Shown in pieces: positions 34,348-45,500 of a stretch of DNA of 64,000 nt. Under the pieces are notes generated by a model. It was not told the DNA's origin and ran no database searches. It was given only the letters and a program-made list of their open reading frames with translations. The DNA lies in the NCBI RefSeq assembly GCF_001659605.2, contig NC_035170.2, positions 19,108,948 to 19,172,947 of the forward strand, written 5' to 3'. The DNA comes from Manihot esculenta (lineage: Eukaryota; Streptophyta; Magnoliopsida; Malpighiales; Euphorbiaceae). Position 1 is the stretch's first letter; each line of letters begins with the position of its first letter. The position numbers and the translations under genes were made by a program.

Positions 34348-34778
34348 GTAAGCATGTCGGTTTTAACAAACACCTCAAGCTAACATATCGGAAAACCCTT
34401 AAGCACCTCTTGAAAGTGACTGGATTCTGACTTGCTTATCACATTATCTGCTTTATTTTAAGATATGTCTATTTTCTTATTTGGACTTTCTATTATTCGG
34501 TTATTACAGCTTAAAGATATTAAAAATATTACTCCTGGTCATTTCTATTTTAACTCTATCTTTGCATATATAATTCTGTATGAAATACAAGTTGGACCTC
34601 TAAATACAACTTTTAGTGCTATACCTATAGGCGAATTGTGTGTCAAGCGGCTATGGATAAGCTAGCACCTCCCCTAATTATCTCGGGATTAAGCTAGCAC
34701 CTCCCCTGAAGCTAATTACCCTAACTCTAGAATGATACAATTTAAGTCTAATAGTTCTTCTGTTTCTATCCTTAGGTT

Positions 34779-35444
34779 TTGGAATGTGACAATCGCCACT
34801 TGAATGAGCTCGAGATGGACAAGCTTTTTGACAATGTCATACACTCTGCCCTGGAGAGTGCCCTTTGTGCCTATGTGGCCAAAGAGCATAACAAAGTCCT
34901 AAGGCGAGAGTTTGGTGCTCAAGAAATGGACAAGAGACTCTTGGCAGAGGAATGTTTGAGGTTAAAGACTCGGGTTAACAAAGTGGAAGGTACTATGAAA
35001 GAGACTCTGGAGTCAGTAGACAAACTCCAAGCAGATCTGGGTGAGGCCAACACTTCGTGTCTTGCCATTGAAAATTGGGCTAAAACTGCTGAGGATCAAG
35101 TGGCCATGCTTCAGCGCCATGCCTAGGTACTGCAATCTCAGATGGAGGAAAACTGGGCTGCCTCCAATAGAATTACAGAACTAGAGGCTAAGCTTCAAGA
35201 GACGGTGGTTCGGGAAGGAGAGATGTTGGTCAAGGGCCAAGACTCAATAAAAAAAGGAGCTGGTGAAGCGGTTTCCTTCTAAGGACTTGCTTGGATAGAT
35301 GACATCCTTCTAGAGGAGAAAGTCGAGGACGAGCATAAAGAGGGGAGGGTTGATGATATTGACCAAGCCCCAGTAGAAAATATAATAGATGTAGGGAATG
35401 TTGATGAAATGGAGACTCCTGAAGTCATCCCTCCCACTTTGTAA
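34779..35444 (+). pseudogene. Broken coiled-coil protein of unknown function
   Basis: One frame runs from ATG 34779 to TAA 35444, interrupted by TAG at 35124 and TAA near 35277. Heptad-like, Glu/Lys/Leu-rich helical sequence continues across the first stop. The tail after the second stop is strongly acidic and ends in a Pro/Thr run. Just upstream, a pyrimidine-rich run ending CCTTAG resembles a 3' splice site, so this may be a terminal exon. Long coiled coils with acidic tails occur in plant proteins filed as putative gypsy-type transposon proteins, but I cannot make that assignment from sequence alone. No catalytic motif is visible. Confidence 0.5.
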
Positions 35445-35639
35445 TCTTCCAAGGCTCTTATTGAAAAATATTTTTTGTCATATCTTTATTGTCTTTATGT
35501 GCTTTGTATGATCAATACTTATCCGTAACCCTCTTCTAGACTTGAATAATTGATAAAATTGCTAAGGGATCAAATACACAATCATAATACCTGGTCTTTG
35601 ATTTAATGACTGGTCATAAAGTAGTCCATCCTTTCTGTA

Positions 35640-36255
35640 AAATGAGACTGACACCTGGCATGTGGCCTAGCGGATACCCACATTTTAGTATGAAATGGCT
35701 CGAAGAAATCTTTATATGGGACTAGCATCCGGTTGCAAGCCTGTTTGACACCTGCCTTGTGTTTGGGCATTTGATGCCTTAGAAACATTTATATGGGACT
35801 AACTCTTGCTCACCGAGTCTGTCTGATACCCGCCTTATGTTTGGGCATCTAATGCCTTAGAAACATTTATATGAGACTAACACCCGTTCACTGAGCCTAG
35901 CGGATATCAGGCTTATGGCGTGGCATGAATGCCTTGATTAGTGGGAGTAACGCCTGGTTTTCTTGTGGTCTTATTTAGTAGGACCAACGCCCAGTTTTCT
36001 AGTCTAGTAGAACCCACCTTATGGCATTGATTAGTGGGACCAACACCTAGATTGTGGTCTGGCGGAACCCGCCTTGTGACCTGGCCTGGAGAAACTCATC
36101 TTGTGGCCTTGATTAGTCGGACCAATGCCCGATCTTATAACATGGCAGAACTCACTTTATGGCCTTATTTAGTGGGACCAATTCTCGATCTTCTGACCTA
36201 GCAGAATCCACCTTATGGCCTTGATTATTGTGACCAACGTCTAGATTATGGTCTG
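35640..36255. repeat. Degenerate tandem repeats
   Basis: About nine imperfect copies of a unit containing GGGACCAACGCC...GGCAGAACCCACCTTATGGCC. GGGACT/GGACCA anchors occur near 35718, 35795, 35873, 35945, 35980, 36037, 36119, 36175 and 36232. Spacing is irregular, mostly 57-81 bases, so the array is old or made of two interleaved units. Confidence 0.7.
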
Positions 36256-36267
36256 AAGGAACCCCTT

Positions 36268-36719
36268 ATGCAGATGTCCGCAGGAAGCATGTAGAGTTTC
36301 AGGAGGGAGATTTGGTGTTACTCAAGGTGTCTCCTATGAAAGGGGTGATTCAGTTTGGGAAGAAAGGTAAGCTAGCTCTACGGTACATCGGACCCTTTGA
36401 AATCTTGCAGAAGATTGGGAATGTATCGTACAAGTTGGACTTACCTACTTCTATGAAGAGAATCCATCCGGTTTTTCATGTTTCCATGTTACAAAAATTC
36501 CTGTCAAATCTGGGCAAGGTTCTTAGTGAGCCTGGTGTGGAGATCCTAGGAGATCTCACTTATGTTGAGCAGCCAGTGCAGATCCTTGACACGCAGATCA
36601 GAAAGTTGAGGAACAAGGAAATCCCGATGGTGAAAGTCTTTTGGAATCACCACAACATCGAGGAATGTACCTGGGAGACACGGGAGTCCATGCTCCAGCA
36701 ATATCCTCATCTCTTCTAA
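36268..36719 (+). pseudogene. Fragment F: C-terminal end of a Tekay polyprotein
   Basis: The last ~150 codons of a gag-pol survive: the integrase C-terminal region (KVSPMKGV...YIGPFEIL) and the chromodomain ending QQYPHLF. It begins abruptly at the orphan segment. It matches the corresponding end of element G (about 46233-46675) with only about a dozen base changes, mostly transitions. Everything upstream (gag to most of integrase) is missing. Confidence 0.88.
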
Positions 36720-36780
36720 GGTGAGTATTATGTGTTTTGTATGTATGTTTATGTTTTATGCTATGTTATGCTTGTTTGGT

Positions 36781-36816
36781 GAACATTCGGGGACGAATGT
36801 TTTTAAGGGGGGAGAA
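36781..36816 (+). promoter_or_regulatory. Hairpin and polypurine tract of fragment F
   Basis: The GAACATTCG/CGAATGTTT inverted repeat (last base changed) and TTTTAAGGGGGGAGAA lead straight into TGTAATACCC at 36817. This LTR was therefore a 3' LTR of F. Confidence 0.8.
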
Positions 36817-38963
36817 TGTAATACCCGGCTAGACTCCGGTATCGGAATTCCTACCGTCCAGTGGAATCTCGGATGTCGGAACCTTCTAGAAGGGTAAAAT
36901 CATGTTTTTATAAAATGTTTTCATGTATTTTATGGTTTTAAGTAAGAAAGAAATTGAGTTTTGAATGAAAATGACCATAAAGGGAAATCCAGGTTCGGCC
37001 GCCGAACATTGTGGAGTTTAGGGAGCACTTTTGGTTTCCGAAGGTGGTCTAGCCAGCCACCTATGATAGGCCTCGTGTCCGAAAATGGACGAGTTTTCTT
37101 CCCCACTTTCGGTCCATGGTGAGTCCATGCCCTCCCATGGTTGGTTTTGATGATTTTCTTCAAATCTTTCAAGTTTTAATAAGTTTTAACTTGGTTCTTG
37201 AAGATTTTGAGCTTAGATCGAAGTTGTGAAGCTTGGAGACCTCCGGAACCCGTTTTCCCCAAATCTCCAAGTTAGGTCACGCCCTCTCTCGATCTTCAAG
37301 AGGTAAGCGTCAATCCTCACCTTTTTCGATGTTCTAAGCAAGTTTTATGAAAGTTTATGGGGTAGAAATGCATGTTTAAGTTAGTTGTTTGTTGTTAGGG
37401 TTAATGTTGAGTTTATGGATAATGTATGTTGTACGGGTTGCTATATGTGTTTGTGTTGGGGTTTAGGTTAGTTTGAGACCCCTATATGCTTATGTATGTG
37501 TATATGCATGTTGTAGAATAGCTAAATGCATGTTTGAAAGGTTTGGGAGGCAAATGTGCATGAGGAGGCTGAGTTCTGCCACTTTGGAAGAACTCAGGTT
37601 CGGCAGCCGAAGGCACTTTCGGTCGTCGAACCTGCCTGTGGTAGCATGCTTTGGATGCCGAACCCTGCCCCCGAAAGTTGGACTTTCAACTCTGGAGGGG
37701 AGTTTCGGCCGCCGAAGGTGCCGCCAAACATGCAAGAGTTTCGGCTCTGGAACCACTTTCGACCGTCGAAGGTGCCGCCGAAAGTGGCTGAGTTTCGGCT
37801 CTGGAGGGACTTTCGGCCGCCGAACCTGCCGCCGAAAGTGCCCTGTTCAGCCTTCCTTTGCATGATTTCTATGATTGTTTTAAGGTGTTTTGAGGGGTTT
37901 TTGGGGAGATGTTTAGAGTTATGTTCATGTATGTTTGGTTCCTCATTTGAGTCCCCCTGTGTAGGTTCGGACCCGAGGAACCGAGGATCCCAGCAGTAGG
38001 ATAACTGCTTTAGAGTAAGCCTGAGGTGAGTAGAATAGACCTTTATTTCCAAAGCAAATAAATAAATTCGAGCATGTTCATGCATCACGAATGCCATGTG
38101 ATATATTAGGTTGTTTGCATTAGAATTCACGAATATGTTACATTGTATAATATGATGATGATGTGGATGAATGTTGGATGATCCTTTAGCCCTCACTATG
38201 ATATGATATGATATGGTGATGATACGGTATAAAAGACCAGTGAGGCCCATTCTACGCCCCTGGCACATTGGAATGTTATGTTATGTTAATGTAAGAGAAA
38301 GACCAGTGAGGCCCATTCTACGCCCCTGGCACATTGGAATGTTATGTAGAGGGCTATTGGTGACAAGTTCATCCTTGATGTGATTTGTCTGTGATGTAAT
38401 GCATTCCATGATAGCATATGTTTTAAATATTTTTACTATTCTGCTCACTGGGCTCTAGTAGCTCACCCCATTCCCTAACCCCAGGTTTGCAGGTACGGGA
38501 TAGACCAGGAGGTCAGCCAGAGTAAAGTCATGTTTTATGTAATAGCTAGATGTGGACATGAAAAATATTGTAATGTAACGTATAGTACAATAATGTAATG
38601 CAATGATGTATATTGAGGTTTAGAGTTGTGCTTGACCCTAGTATGTACAGTTAATCCCTTTTTCACATGATCTGTGTAATGTTTTAATGATGTTTTATGT
38701 AAACCAAGCTTAATGTATGTTATGTTACCCCATTGGAGCATTTGATGAGGGCTCCAGTGTGGGGTTTTATGATTATGAGTTTGTGCATGCACAAGTTAAG
38801 CTTGGTGAATGAAAGAAAAAGTTTAAAGTCTTATGTATATGTTTGATCATGTATGGGATTTAACAGGTATACAGGATGTATGTTTGGCTTGCTACGGGTC
38901 CCGGCGACCTTAAGTCGATCTGGATCCTAGCGCCGGTAGCGGTCTAGATTTCGGGTCGTTATA
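36817..38963 (+). repeat. LTR shared by fragment F (as 3' LTR) and element G (as 5' LTR)
   Basis: 2,147 bp from TGTAATACCC to GGTCGTTATA (family end GTTACA, changed by one base). A polypurine tract lies on its left and a primer site plus gag on its right. The TATA position reads CTATGATAGG, a damaged box. It contains a 55-bp array and a splice donor (37302/37303). Confidence 0.9.
37596..37845. repeat. 55-bp GCC-palindrome array in the F/G LTR
   Basis: TTTCRRCTCTGG anchors at 37684, 37739 and 37793 (55 and 54 bases). The matching array in the G 3' LTR has a 12-base deletion between its first two anchors. Confidence 0.85.
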
Positions 38964-38966
38964 GAT

Positions 38967-38978
38967 TGGTATCAGAGC
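38967..38978 (+). other. Primer binding site of element G (initiator tRNA-Met)
   Basis: TGGTATCAGAGC three bases after the LTR end at 38963. Confidence 0.88.
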
Positions 38979-41779
38979 CCTAGGTTCATATGGTCGGACC
39001 TAGAGAGTGTCGAGCTCATAGATGTTCTAGAAGGTCAAGCACAATAGGAAAAATCATGTCCACTAGGATAGGATGTAGAGTCCTGTCTTGAATGATGATG
39101 TGAAATGCCATGATTTTGTGCATGTGCATTGATGATATACTATATATGTGATGTATGTGATGTGGGTTCATGTGATGTGGGTTCATCTGCTTCCACATGA
39201 ACCATATGATGCTAATGTTTTATGTGATGTGTGTTGTTTTTCAGTAAGCAAGATGAGAGGAACTCGTCGATCTGCACGATTGACTGGAGTTCCACCGGAA
39301 AGTAAGGGCACGGATGCCTGTCCTCCTGCATTGCCTAGGGCAATGTCTTGTAGATCTAGTAGAGAGAGGACGTCAAGGGACCCTAGAAGGTCCTTTGATG
39401 TGAGCTAAAGGGGAATAGTTCAAGGTGGAGTGTCAGCAGATGTGGGGGATGATATGGATGTGGATCAGAGGAGGGATGGCGGTCTCGGTGTGAGCATGTC
39501 TGAAGAGGGCATGTGAGAGTCTCAAGGAGGCACTCAGGCCTCGGGGTTTGTTCAACCGCCCCAATACCCACCCTTTTTACAGAATCTCGGGTATTCGATG
39601 GGAGGTACATCGGATTACCCCAGCTTTAACCCTTATCCTTCTTACATGCCATACCCACCTTTCTACCCACCATACCCACAGTACCCTATGTACCCACCCC
39701 CATCTTTCTATCCAGGTACAGTAAACCCTAACCCAGGGGATGTTGCACCTCCTCCACCACCAGCAGAACCTATAGTCCCAGAAGCCCAAGTACCTAAACC
39801 TAGCTCATCTGGAGGGAGTAAGGTCAAGATGACTGATTACTTGAAGTTGGATGCTCCTAAGTATGAAACAGGTGATGATCCGTTTGAGTATCTCAGGACA
39901 GTCAAGATGATAACAGATGAGTTAGGGGCAGATGACAGTAGAGCCATTCAGATGGCTGGGTTCACACTGAAGTGCAAAAAGGCCCGAGAGTGGTTTAAAA
40001 ACTATGTGAACCCGAGATTGGATAGTCTATCATGAGAGGAGTTTGCGAATGAGTTTGCAGGATGGGCTTTCCCTGATAGTTCAAGGGAGTTGAAGATGAT
40101 TGAGTTCGAACAGCTAAGGCAGACGGAGGAGATGAGTGTAGATGAATACACTGATAAGTTATTGGAGCTGTTGCCATTTGCAGGGCAAACCCTTGACACA
40201 GACCAGAAGAAGGCTAGGAGGTATATCATGAGGCTTCATTCCAGGTATTCCTCATTGATCCAATCAGCAGAGAGGGAGAGTTTCCATGCTATTGTGGATA
40301 TGGCCCGGAGAATGGAGGCTAGTGAAATTATTGAAGGGAAAGTTAAACAATCTGTGGCTCAGTCTTCAGGTTCCAAGACCCCAGGTGGGGGAAGGTTAGA
40401 TCCCTCTTCTTTGAGTACAGCAGCTTCAGGCAGTGAAAAATGGGCTAGTACCACTAAGAAGTCTAAGAAGAACAAGTTCTGGAATCGCTTGAAGTCAGGT
40501 CTGGGATTAGGAGGTTGTAACGACCCGGAAACCAGACCGCTACCGGCGCTAGGATCCAGATCAGCTTAAGGCCGCCAGGACCCGTAGCAAGCCTAACATA
40601 CATCCTGAACAGCTGGTATAATCCCATACATGATCAAACATTAACATAAAAACTTAAACATCTGATGCAAATACCGAGCTTGACCTGTATGCGACATAAC
40701 TGGAAACATAAAAGAACCCCATACTAGAGCCCTAAAAAAAATGCCCTAGCTGGGTCAACATTCCATACATCAAGCTTGGATCACATCCAATGAACCAAAA
40801 TCTAACCTGTGCATGCGTCAAACCATAAACATAAAACCTCCACTAGAGTCCTCATCAAATACTCTAGCGTGGTAAACATCACATGCCACAAGTTTGGTTC
40901 AAACACAACTCAACACTAAGACATAACATACATGATGTATTAAAAAAGGGACTAACCAAGCCTTAGGGCCAAGCACACACTAATCCATAAACATACCTCA
41001 ACATTACATTACATTACATTATCTTACAATTCATTATCTCAGTTTACATTACATGTCCACACTAACATACTAATCTATTTCATAAACATAACTTTAACTT
41101 TTGAGACTTCCCGATCGACCTCATACCTGCAAACCTGGGGTTAGGGGAGAGGGGTGAGCTAAAAAGCCCAGTGAGCAGAACAATAAAACAGTTCATTAAT
41201 TATATGCTTTCATGAAATGCGCCACAGCACAAACATTTCACATCACGGATTGGACATGACCTCAAAACTCCCTCTGTCGCCCCTTGAAGGAGCTCACACA
41301 GGACTTTCATCACATATCATAGTGCCCGACCCCCGAAGGAGCTCACACAGGACTTATCTACATAATGCCCAGCCCCCAGAGGAGCTCACACAGGACTTTC
41401 AATCATGACAGATCTATGGGCTATTGAAGTTGCCTTGGTTCATCCACATCAACAAAAAATTATGCAATGCATCATATTCGTGACACTAGTGCAATCAACC
41501 TATTACATATAATCATGATGCATGAACATGCTTTAGGCATTTGAGTTTCTTTAAAAATAAAAGATTAGTTTAGTTCCACTCACCTCTGGTAGATGCTGGA
41601 CTGACTCTGCAACAGCTAACACTGCTGGCCTCCTCGGTCCCTCGGGTCCGATCCTACACAGGTGGACTCGAATGAGGTGCCAAACACACTCTAAATAACT
41701 CATAAACAACTCCCTAAAAACCCCCTAAAACATCACCAAAGCATGCGTAGAAAACACCTATGAAAGGGCTGGACAGGGC

Positions 41780-42015
41780 ACTTTTGGCGGTCGAAGGTCC
41801 CTTCCAGAGCCGAAAGCCATGCAGGTTCGACGGCAGGTTCGACGGCCGAAACCCCTTTCCAGAGACGAAACTCATGCATGTTCAGCGGCATCTTTGGCGG
41901 CCGAAACTCCCTTCCAGAGCCGAAAGTCCAACTTTCGGAGGCAGGGTTCGGCAGCCAAAACAAGCCACCACAGGCAGGTTCGGCGGCCGAAACTACCTTC
42001 GGCGGCCGAACCTGA
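41780..42015. repeat. 55-bp GCC-palindrome array in LTR K
   Basis: CCAGAG(C/A)CGAAA anchors at 41804, 41859 and 41914, an exact 55-base period over three units. Confidence 0.87.
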
Positions 42016-42539
42016 GTTCATCCAGAAGGACAGAACTCAGCCTTCTCATGCACAAACAGCCTCCAAACCAACCAAAACAACCCAAAACCTCTCATGCTCT
42101 CACCCAAACATGCATACACACTCCCACAAGCATAAACTAGTCTAAACCTTCAATATATCATCACATAAACATACATAAACATACATTTACATAAAACCCA
42201 CATAAACCTTAACATGCATATCTACCCAAACTCAAACATCAAAACATCTTTAAACTTACTTAAAACTTTATGAAACATAAAGGAAAGCATAGATCCACAC
42301 TTACCTCTTGAAGATCGAGGGTTGGTGCGAGCTCTAACTTAGAGATGGGAGGAAACCACTCCTTGGGTCTCCAAGCTCCCAAAACTCAGATCTAAGCTTG
42401 AAAACTCTTCAAAACAACCATGAAACTCATAAAAACATGAAGGAGTTGAAGAAAAAGCATGAAAACGACCAAGGGAGGACATGAACACACTTGAGCTCGA
42501 GAATGGGGAGAAAACTCGCCCATTTTCGAGCTGAGGGGC

Positions 42540-42546
42540 TTTTATA
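42540..42546 (-). promoter_or_regulatory. TATA box of LTR K
   Basis: TATAAAA on the minus strand, 241 bases upstream of the splice-donor-like site at 42305. Confidence 0.55.
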
Positions 42547-45500
42547 GGTGGCCGGCTAGACCTCCTTCGGCGGCCTAAGCTGCTCCCGCAACTCTACCAC
42601 CTTCAGCAGCCACTTCGGAAGCCTAACGTGCCTCCTAAACCATCCCATGTTCGGCGGCCGAACCTGGTTTCTGCCCTCAAGACTTTCGGAGGCTTAAAGC
42701 ACTCCCGAAACAGCCCTATGTTCGGCGGCCGAACGTGAGGTTCGGCGGCCGAACCTGGGTTCCTTCTCCTTGGCCTTTTCTTTTCAAAAACTCAATTTCT
42801 CTTGCATTAAAACTATAAAATCAAGTAAAAACATTTTAGAAACACATTTTACCCCTCTAGAAGACTCTGGCATCATCAAAATCCCAGATTCCGACGGAGA
42901 TTCCACCGGAAGGTAGGGATTTCGATGTCGGAATCTAGCCGGGTATTACATTTGGCTCGAGCTCAGGTGCAGATAGTGCAGTTTGTGTGAAGTATGGGAA
43001 GCCGCACAAGGGAGTATGTCGGTATGGGACGACAGCCTGCTTCAAATGTGGGTAGGAGGGACACATGGCATAGGAGTGTCCTAGAGCAGCTTTTATGGCA
43101 CAGTCCCAGCAGACAGTTTCTGGTAGTGTGGCTCAACCAGTAGCTCCAGCCGCGACTCAGGCCAGTGGCAGAGGCAGAGGGAGAGGAGCAGCCTCTTCTT
43201 CAACGGGTTTCAGGAGTGAAGGTCCATCAGCTCCAGCGCGGATCTTCACTATGACACAGCAGGAGGCTAATGCATCAAACACCGTGGTATTAGGTAATCT
43301 CATCATTGGTTGTTCAGATATGTATGCCTTAATGGACCCTGGTGCATCTCATTCTTTTATTGCTCCGAGAGCCGTTGAGAGGTTGGGTTTGATGGTCTCT
43401 GAGTTAGAGTGTCCCCTATGGGTCAGTGGACCCAAGTGTGACCCGTCAGTGGCAGAGTCAGTCTGCCGGTTTAGTCTAGTATTTGTGGAGAGTAGATGCC
43501 TTCCAGCCGACCTTGTGGTTCTAGATTTGATAAATTTTGATGTCATTCTAGGGATGGATTGGCTATCTACCCATGGTGCTACCTTGGGCTGCAGAGACAA
43601 GGTAGTCAGGTTCAGAGGTCAGGATGGGTCAGAGGTTGTCTTCAGAGGAGACATGAGGGGTACACCTAGAGGTTTGATATCAGCCCTACAGGCTCGTAGG
43701 TTGCTCAGGAGGGGTTGTCAGGGTTTTCTAACTCATGTGAGGGAGCTGGATAGTCATGTTAGAGAACCCGCCTCAGTGCCCGTGGTCAGGGAGTTTTTAG
43801 ATGTTTTCCCAGACGAGCTGCCAGGTTTACCACCTGCTAGGGAGATAGAGTTTGAAATAGAGTTAATGCCTGGAACCAGACCAATCTCTATCCCTCCCTA
43901 CAGGATGGCACCAGCAGAGTTGAAAGAACTGAAGGAGCAGTTGCAAGAGTTGGTAGATAAGGGCTTCATCCGACCGAGTACCTCACCTTAGGGTGCTCCA
44001 GTGCTTTTTGTGAGAAAGAAGGATGGATCCCTCAGACTTTGTATCGACTACAGGCAGTTGAACAAAGTCACTACCAAGAATAAGTACCCGTTGCCTAGGA
44101 TCGACGATCTATTTGACCAGCTAGCAGGAGCGGGTTGTTTCTCTAAGATACATCTGAGATCCGGGTATCACCAGCTAAGGATAAGAGAAGAAGATGTGCC
44201 GAAGACGGCGTTCAGGACCAGATATGGGCACTATGAGTTTCTTGTGATGTTGTTCGGGTTAACCAATACCCCTGCAGCATTCATGGACCTCATGAACAGA
44301 GTTTTCAGTCAATATCTGGATCACTTTGTTATTGTCTTCATAGATGATATCTTAGTGTATTCCAGAAATGTAGAGGAGCATGCCCATCATCTGAGATTAG
44401 TCTTGCAGACCTTGAGGGAACACGGCTTGTATGCCAAGTTCGCCAAGTGTGAGTTCTGGTTGAGGAGCATTTCATTCTTGGGGCATGTTGTATCTGAAAA
44501 TGGAATAGAAGTGGACCCCAAGAAGGTGGAAGCTGTAGCTAACTGGCCTAGACCCACTATAGTGACAGAGATCAATAGCTTCTTGGGCTTGGCAGGTTAC
44601 TATAGGAGGTTCGTTCAGGACTTCTCTAAGATTGCAGCTCCTATGACCAGATTGACTAGAAAGAATCAGAAGTTTATGTGGACTGACCAGTGTGAAGAGA
44701 GTTTTGAAGAGCTAAAGAAGAGGTTAACATCAGCACCGGTATTAGCTCTGCCTACCAATAACGAAGACTTCACAGTGTTTTGTGATGCGTCTCGCGTGGG
44801 ACTAGGTTGTGTGTTGATGCAAAATGAGAGGGTAATCGCTTATGCTTCTAGGCAGCTGAAGAAGCACGAGTTGAATTATCCTACACATGACTTAGAGATG
44901 GCAGCTGTGATCTTTGCACTCAAGATGTGGAGGCATTACCTTTATGGGGTAAAATGTGAGATCTTCATAGATCATAAGAGCCTGCAGTACATCTTGAGTC
45001 AGAGGGAGTTAAATCTGAGGCAGAGGAGATGGGTAGAACTGCTTAGTGACTATGATTGCAAGATTCAGTACCATCCGGGTAAGGCGAATATTGTGGCAGA
45101 CGCCTTAAGCCGGAAATCACTTGGCAGTCTATCCCATATCACAGCAGAGAGGAGACTGGTGGTGAGAGAGTTCTATAAGCTCATTAACGAAGGGTTGCAG
45201 CTAGAGTTGTCTGGTACAGGTGCTTTAATAGCTCAATGAGAGTGACACCCGTGTTTCTGAAGCAGGTGGCTCAGAAATAGCATGAGGACCCAGAGTTAGT
45301 GAAGATTGCCAGAACTGTTCAGTCATGCAAGAACGAAGAGTTCAGATTTGACAGCAAGGGGATCCTCTATGGGAATAGATTGTGTGTACCAGATGACGTG
45401 AGTCTGAAGGGAGACATTATGAGGGAAGCTCATAATGCCAGATACAGTGTTCATCCTGGAGCCACCAAAATGTATCAGGATCTGAAAAGAGTGTATTGGT

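Larger units (their letters stand above)
34348..36267. other. Orphan segment between LTR E and fragment F
   Basis: This segment shows no LTR or pol similarity to the rest of the window. It contains an AT-rich part (34348-34770), a broken coiled-coil reading frame (34779-35444) and degenerate tandem repeats (35640-36255). It may be the oldest host sequence here or a remnant of another element. Its right edge joins F inside the integrase C-terminus. Confidence 0.6.
37303..39244 (+). other. Putative leader intron of element G
   Basis: Donor CAAGAG/GTAAG at 37302/37303, acceptor GTTGTTTTTCAG ending at 39244 (8 bases before the gag ATG) and branch-like GCTAATG near 39211. The spliced-out 1,942 bases would include the array and primer site. 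Confidence 0.45.
40516..42950 (-). repeat. Solo LTR K inserted in gag of element G
   Basis: 2,435-bp Tekay-family LTR in the minus orientation, TGTAACGACC at 40516 to GGGTATTACA at 42950. G coding sequence resumes at 42951 (compare the uninterrupted C copy). The flanking five bases are GAGGT and TTTGG, not a clean duplication. It has a TATA box (42540-42546), a splice donor (42304/42305) and a U3 GCC cluster (about 42560-42755). No internal region is present, so the rest was presumably lost by LTR-LTR recombination. Confidence 0.88.

Noticed and set aside
34465..34665. Small frame MSIFLFGLSIIRLL... in the orphan segment
   Set aside because: AT-rich sequence producing hydrophobic residues by chance; there is no supporting context.
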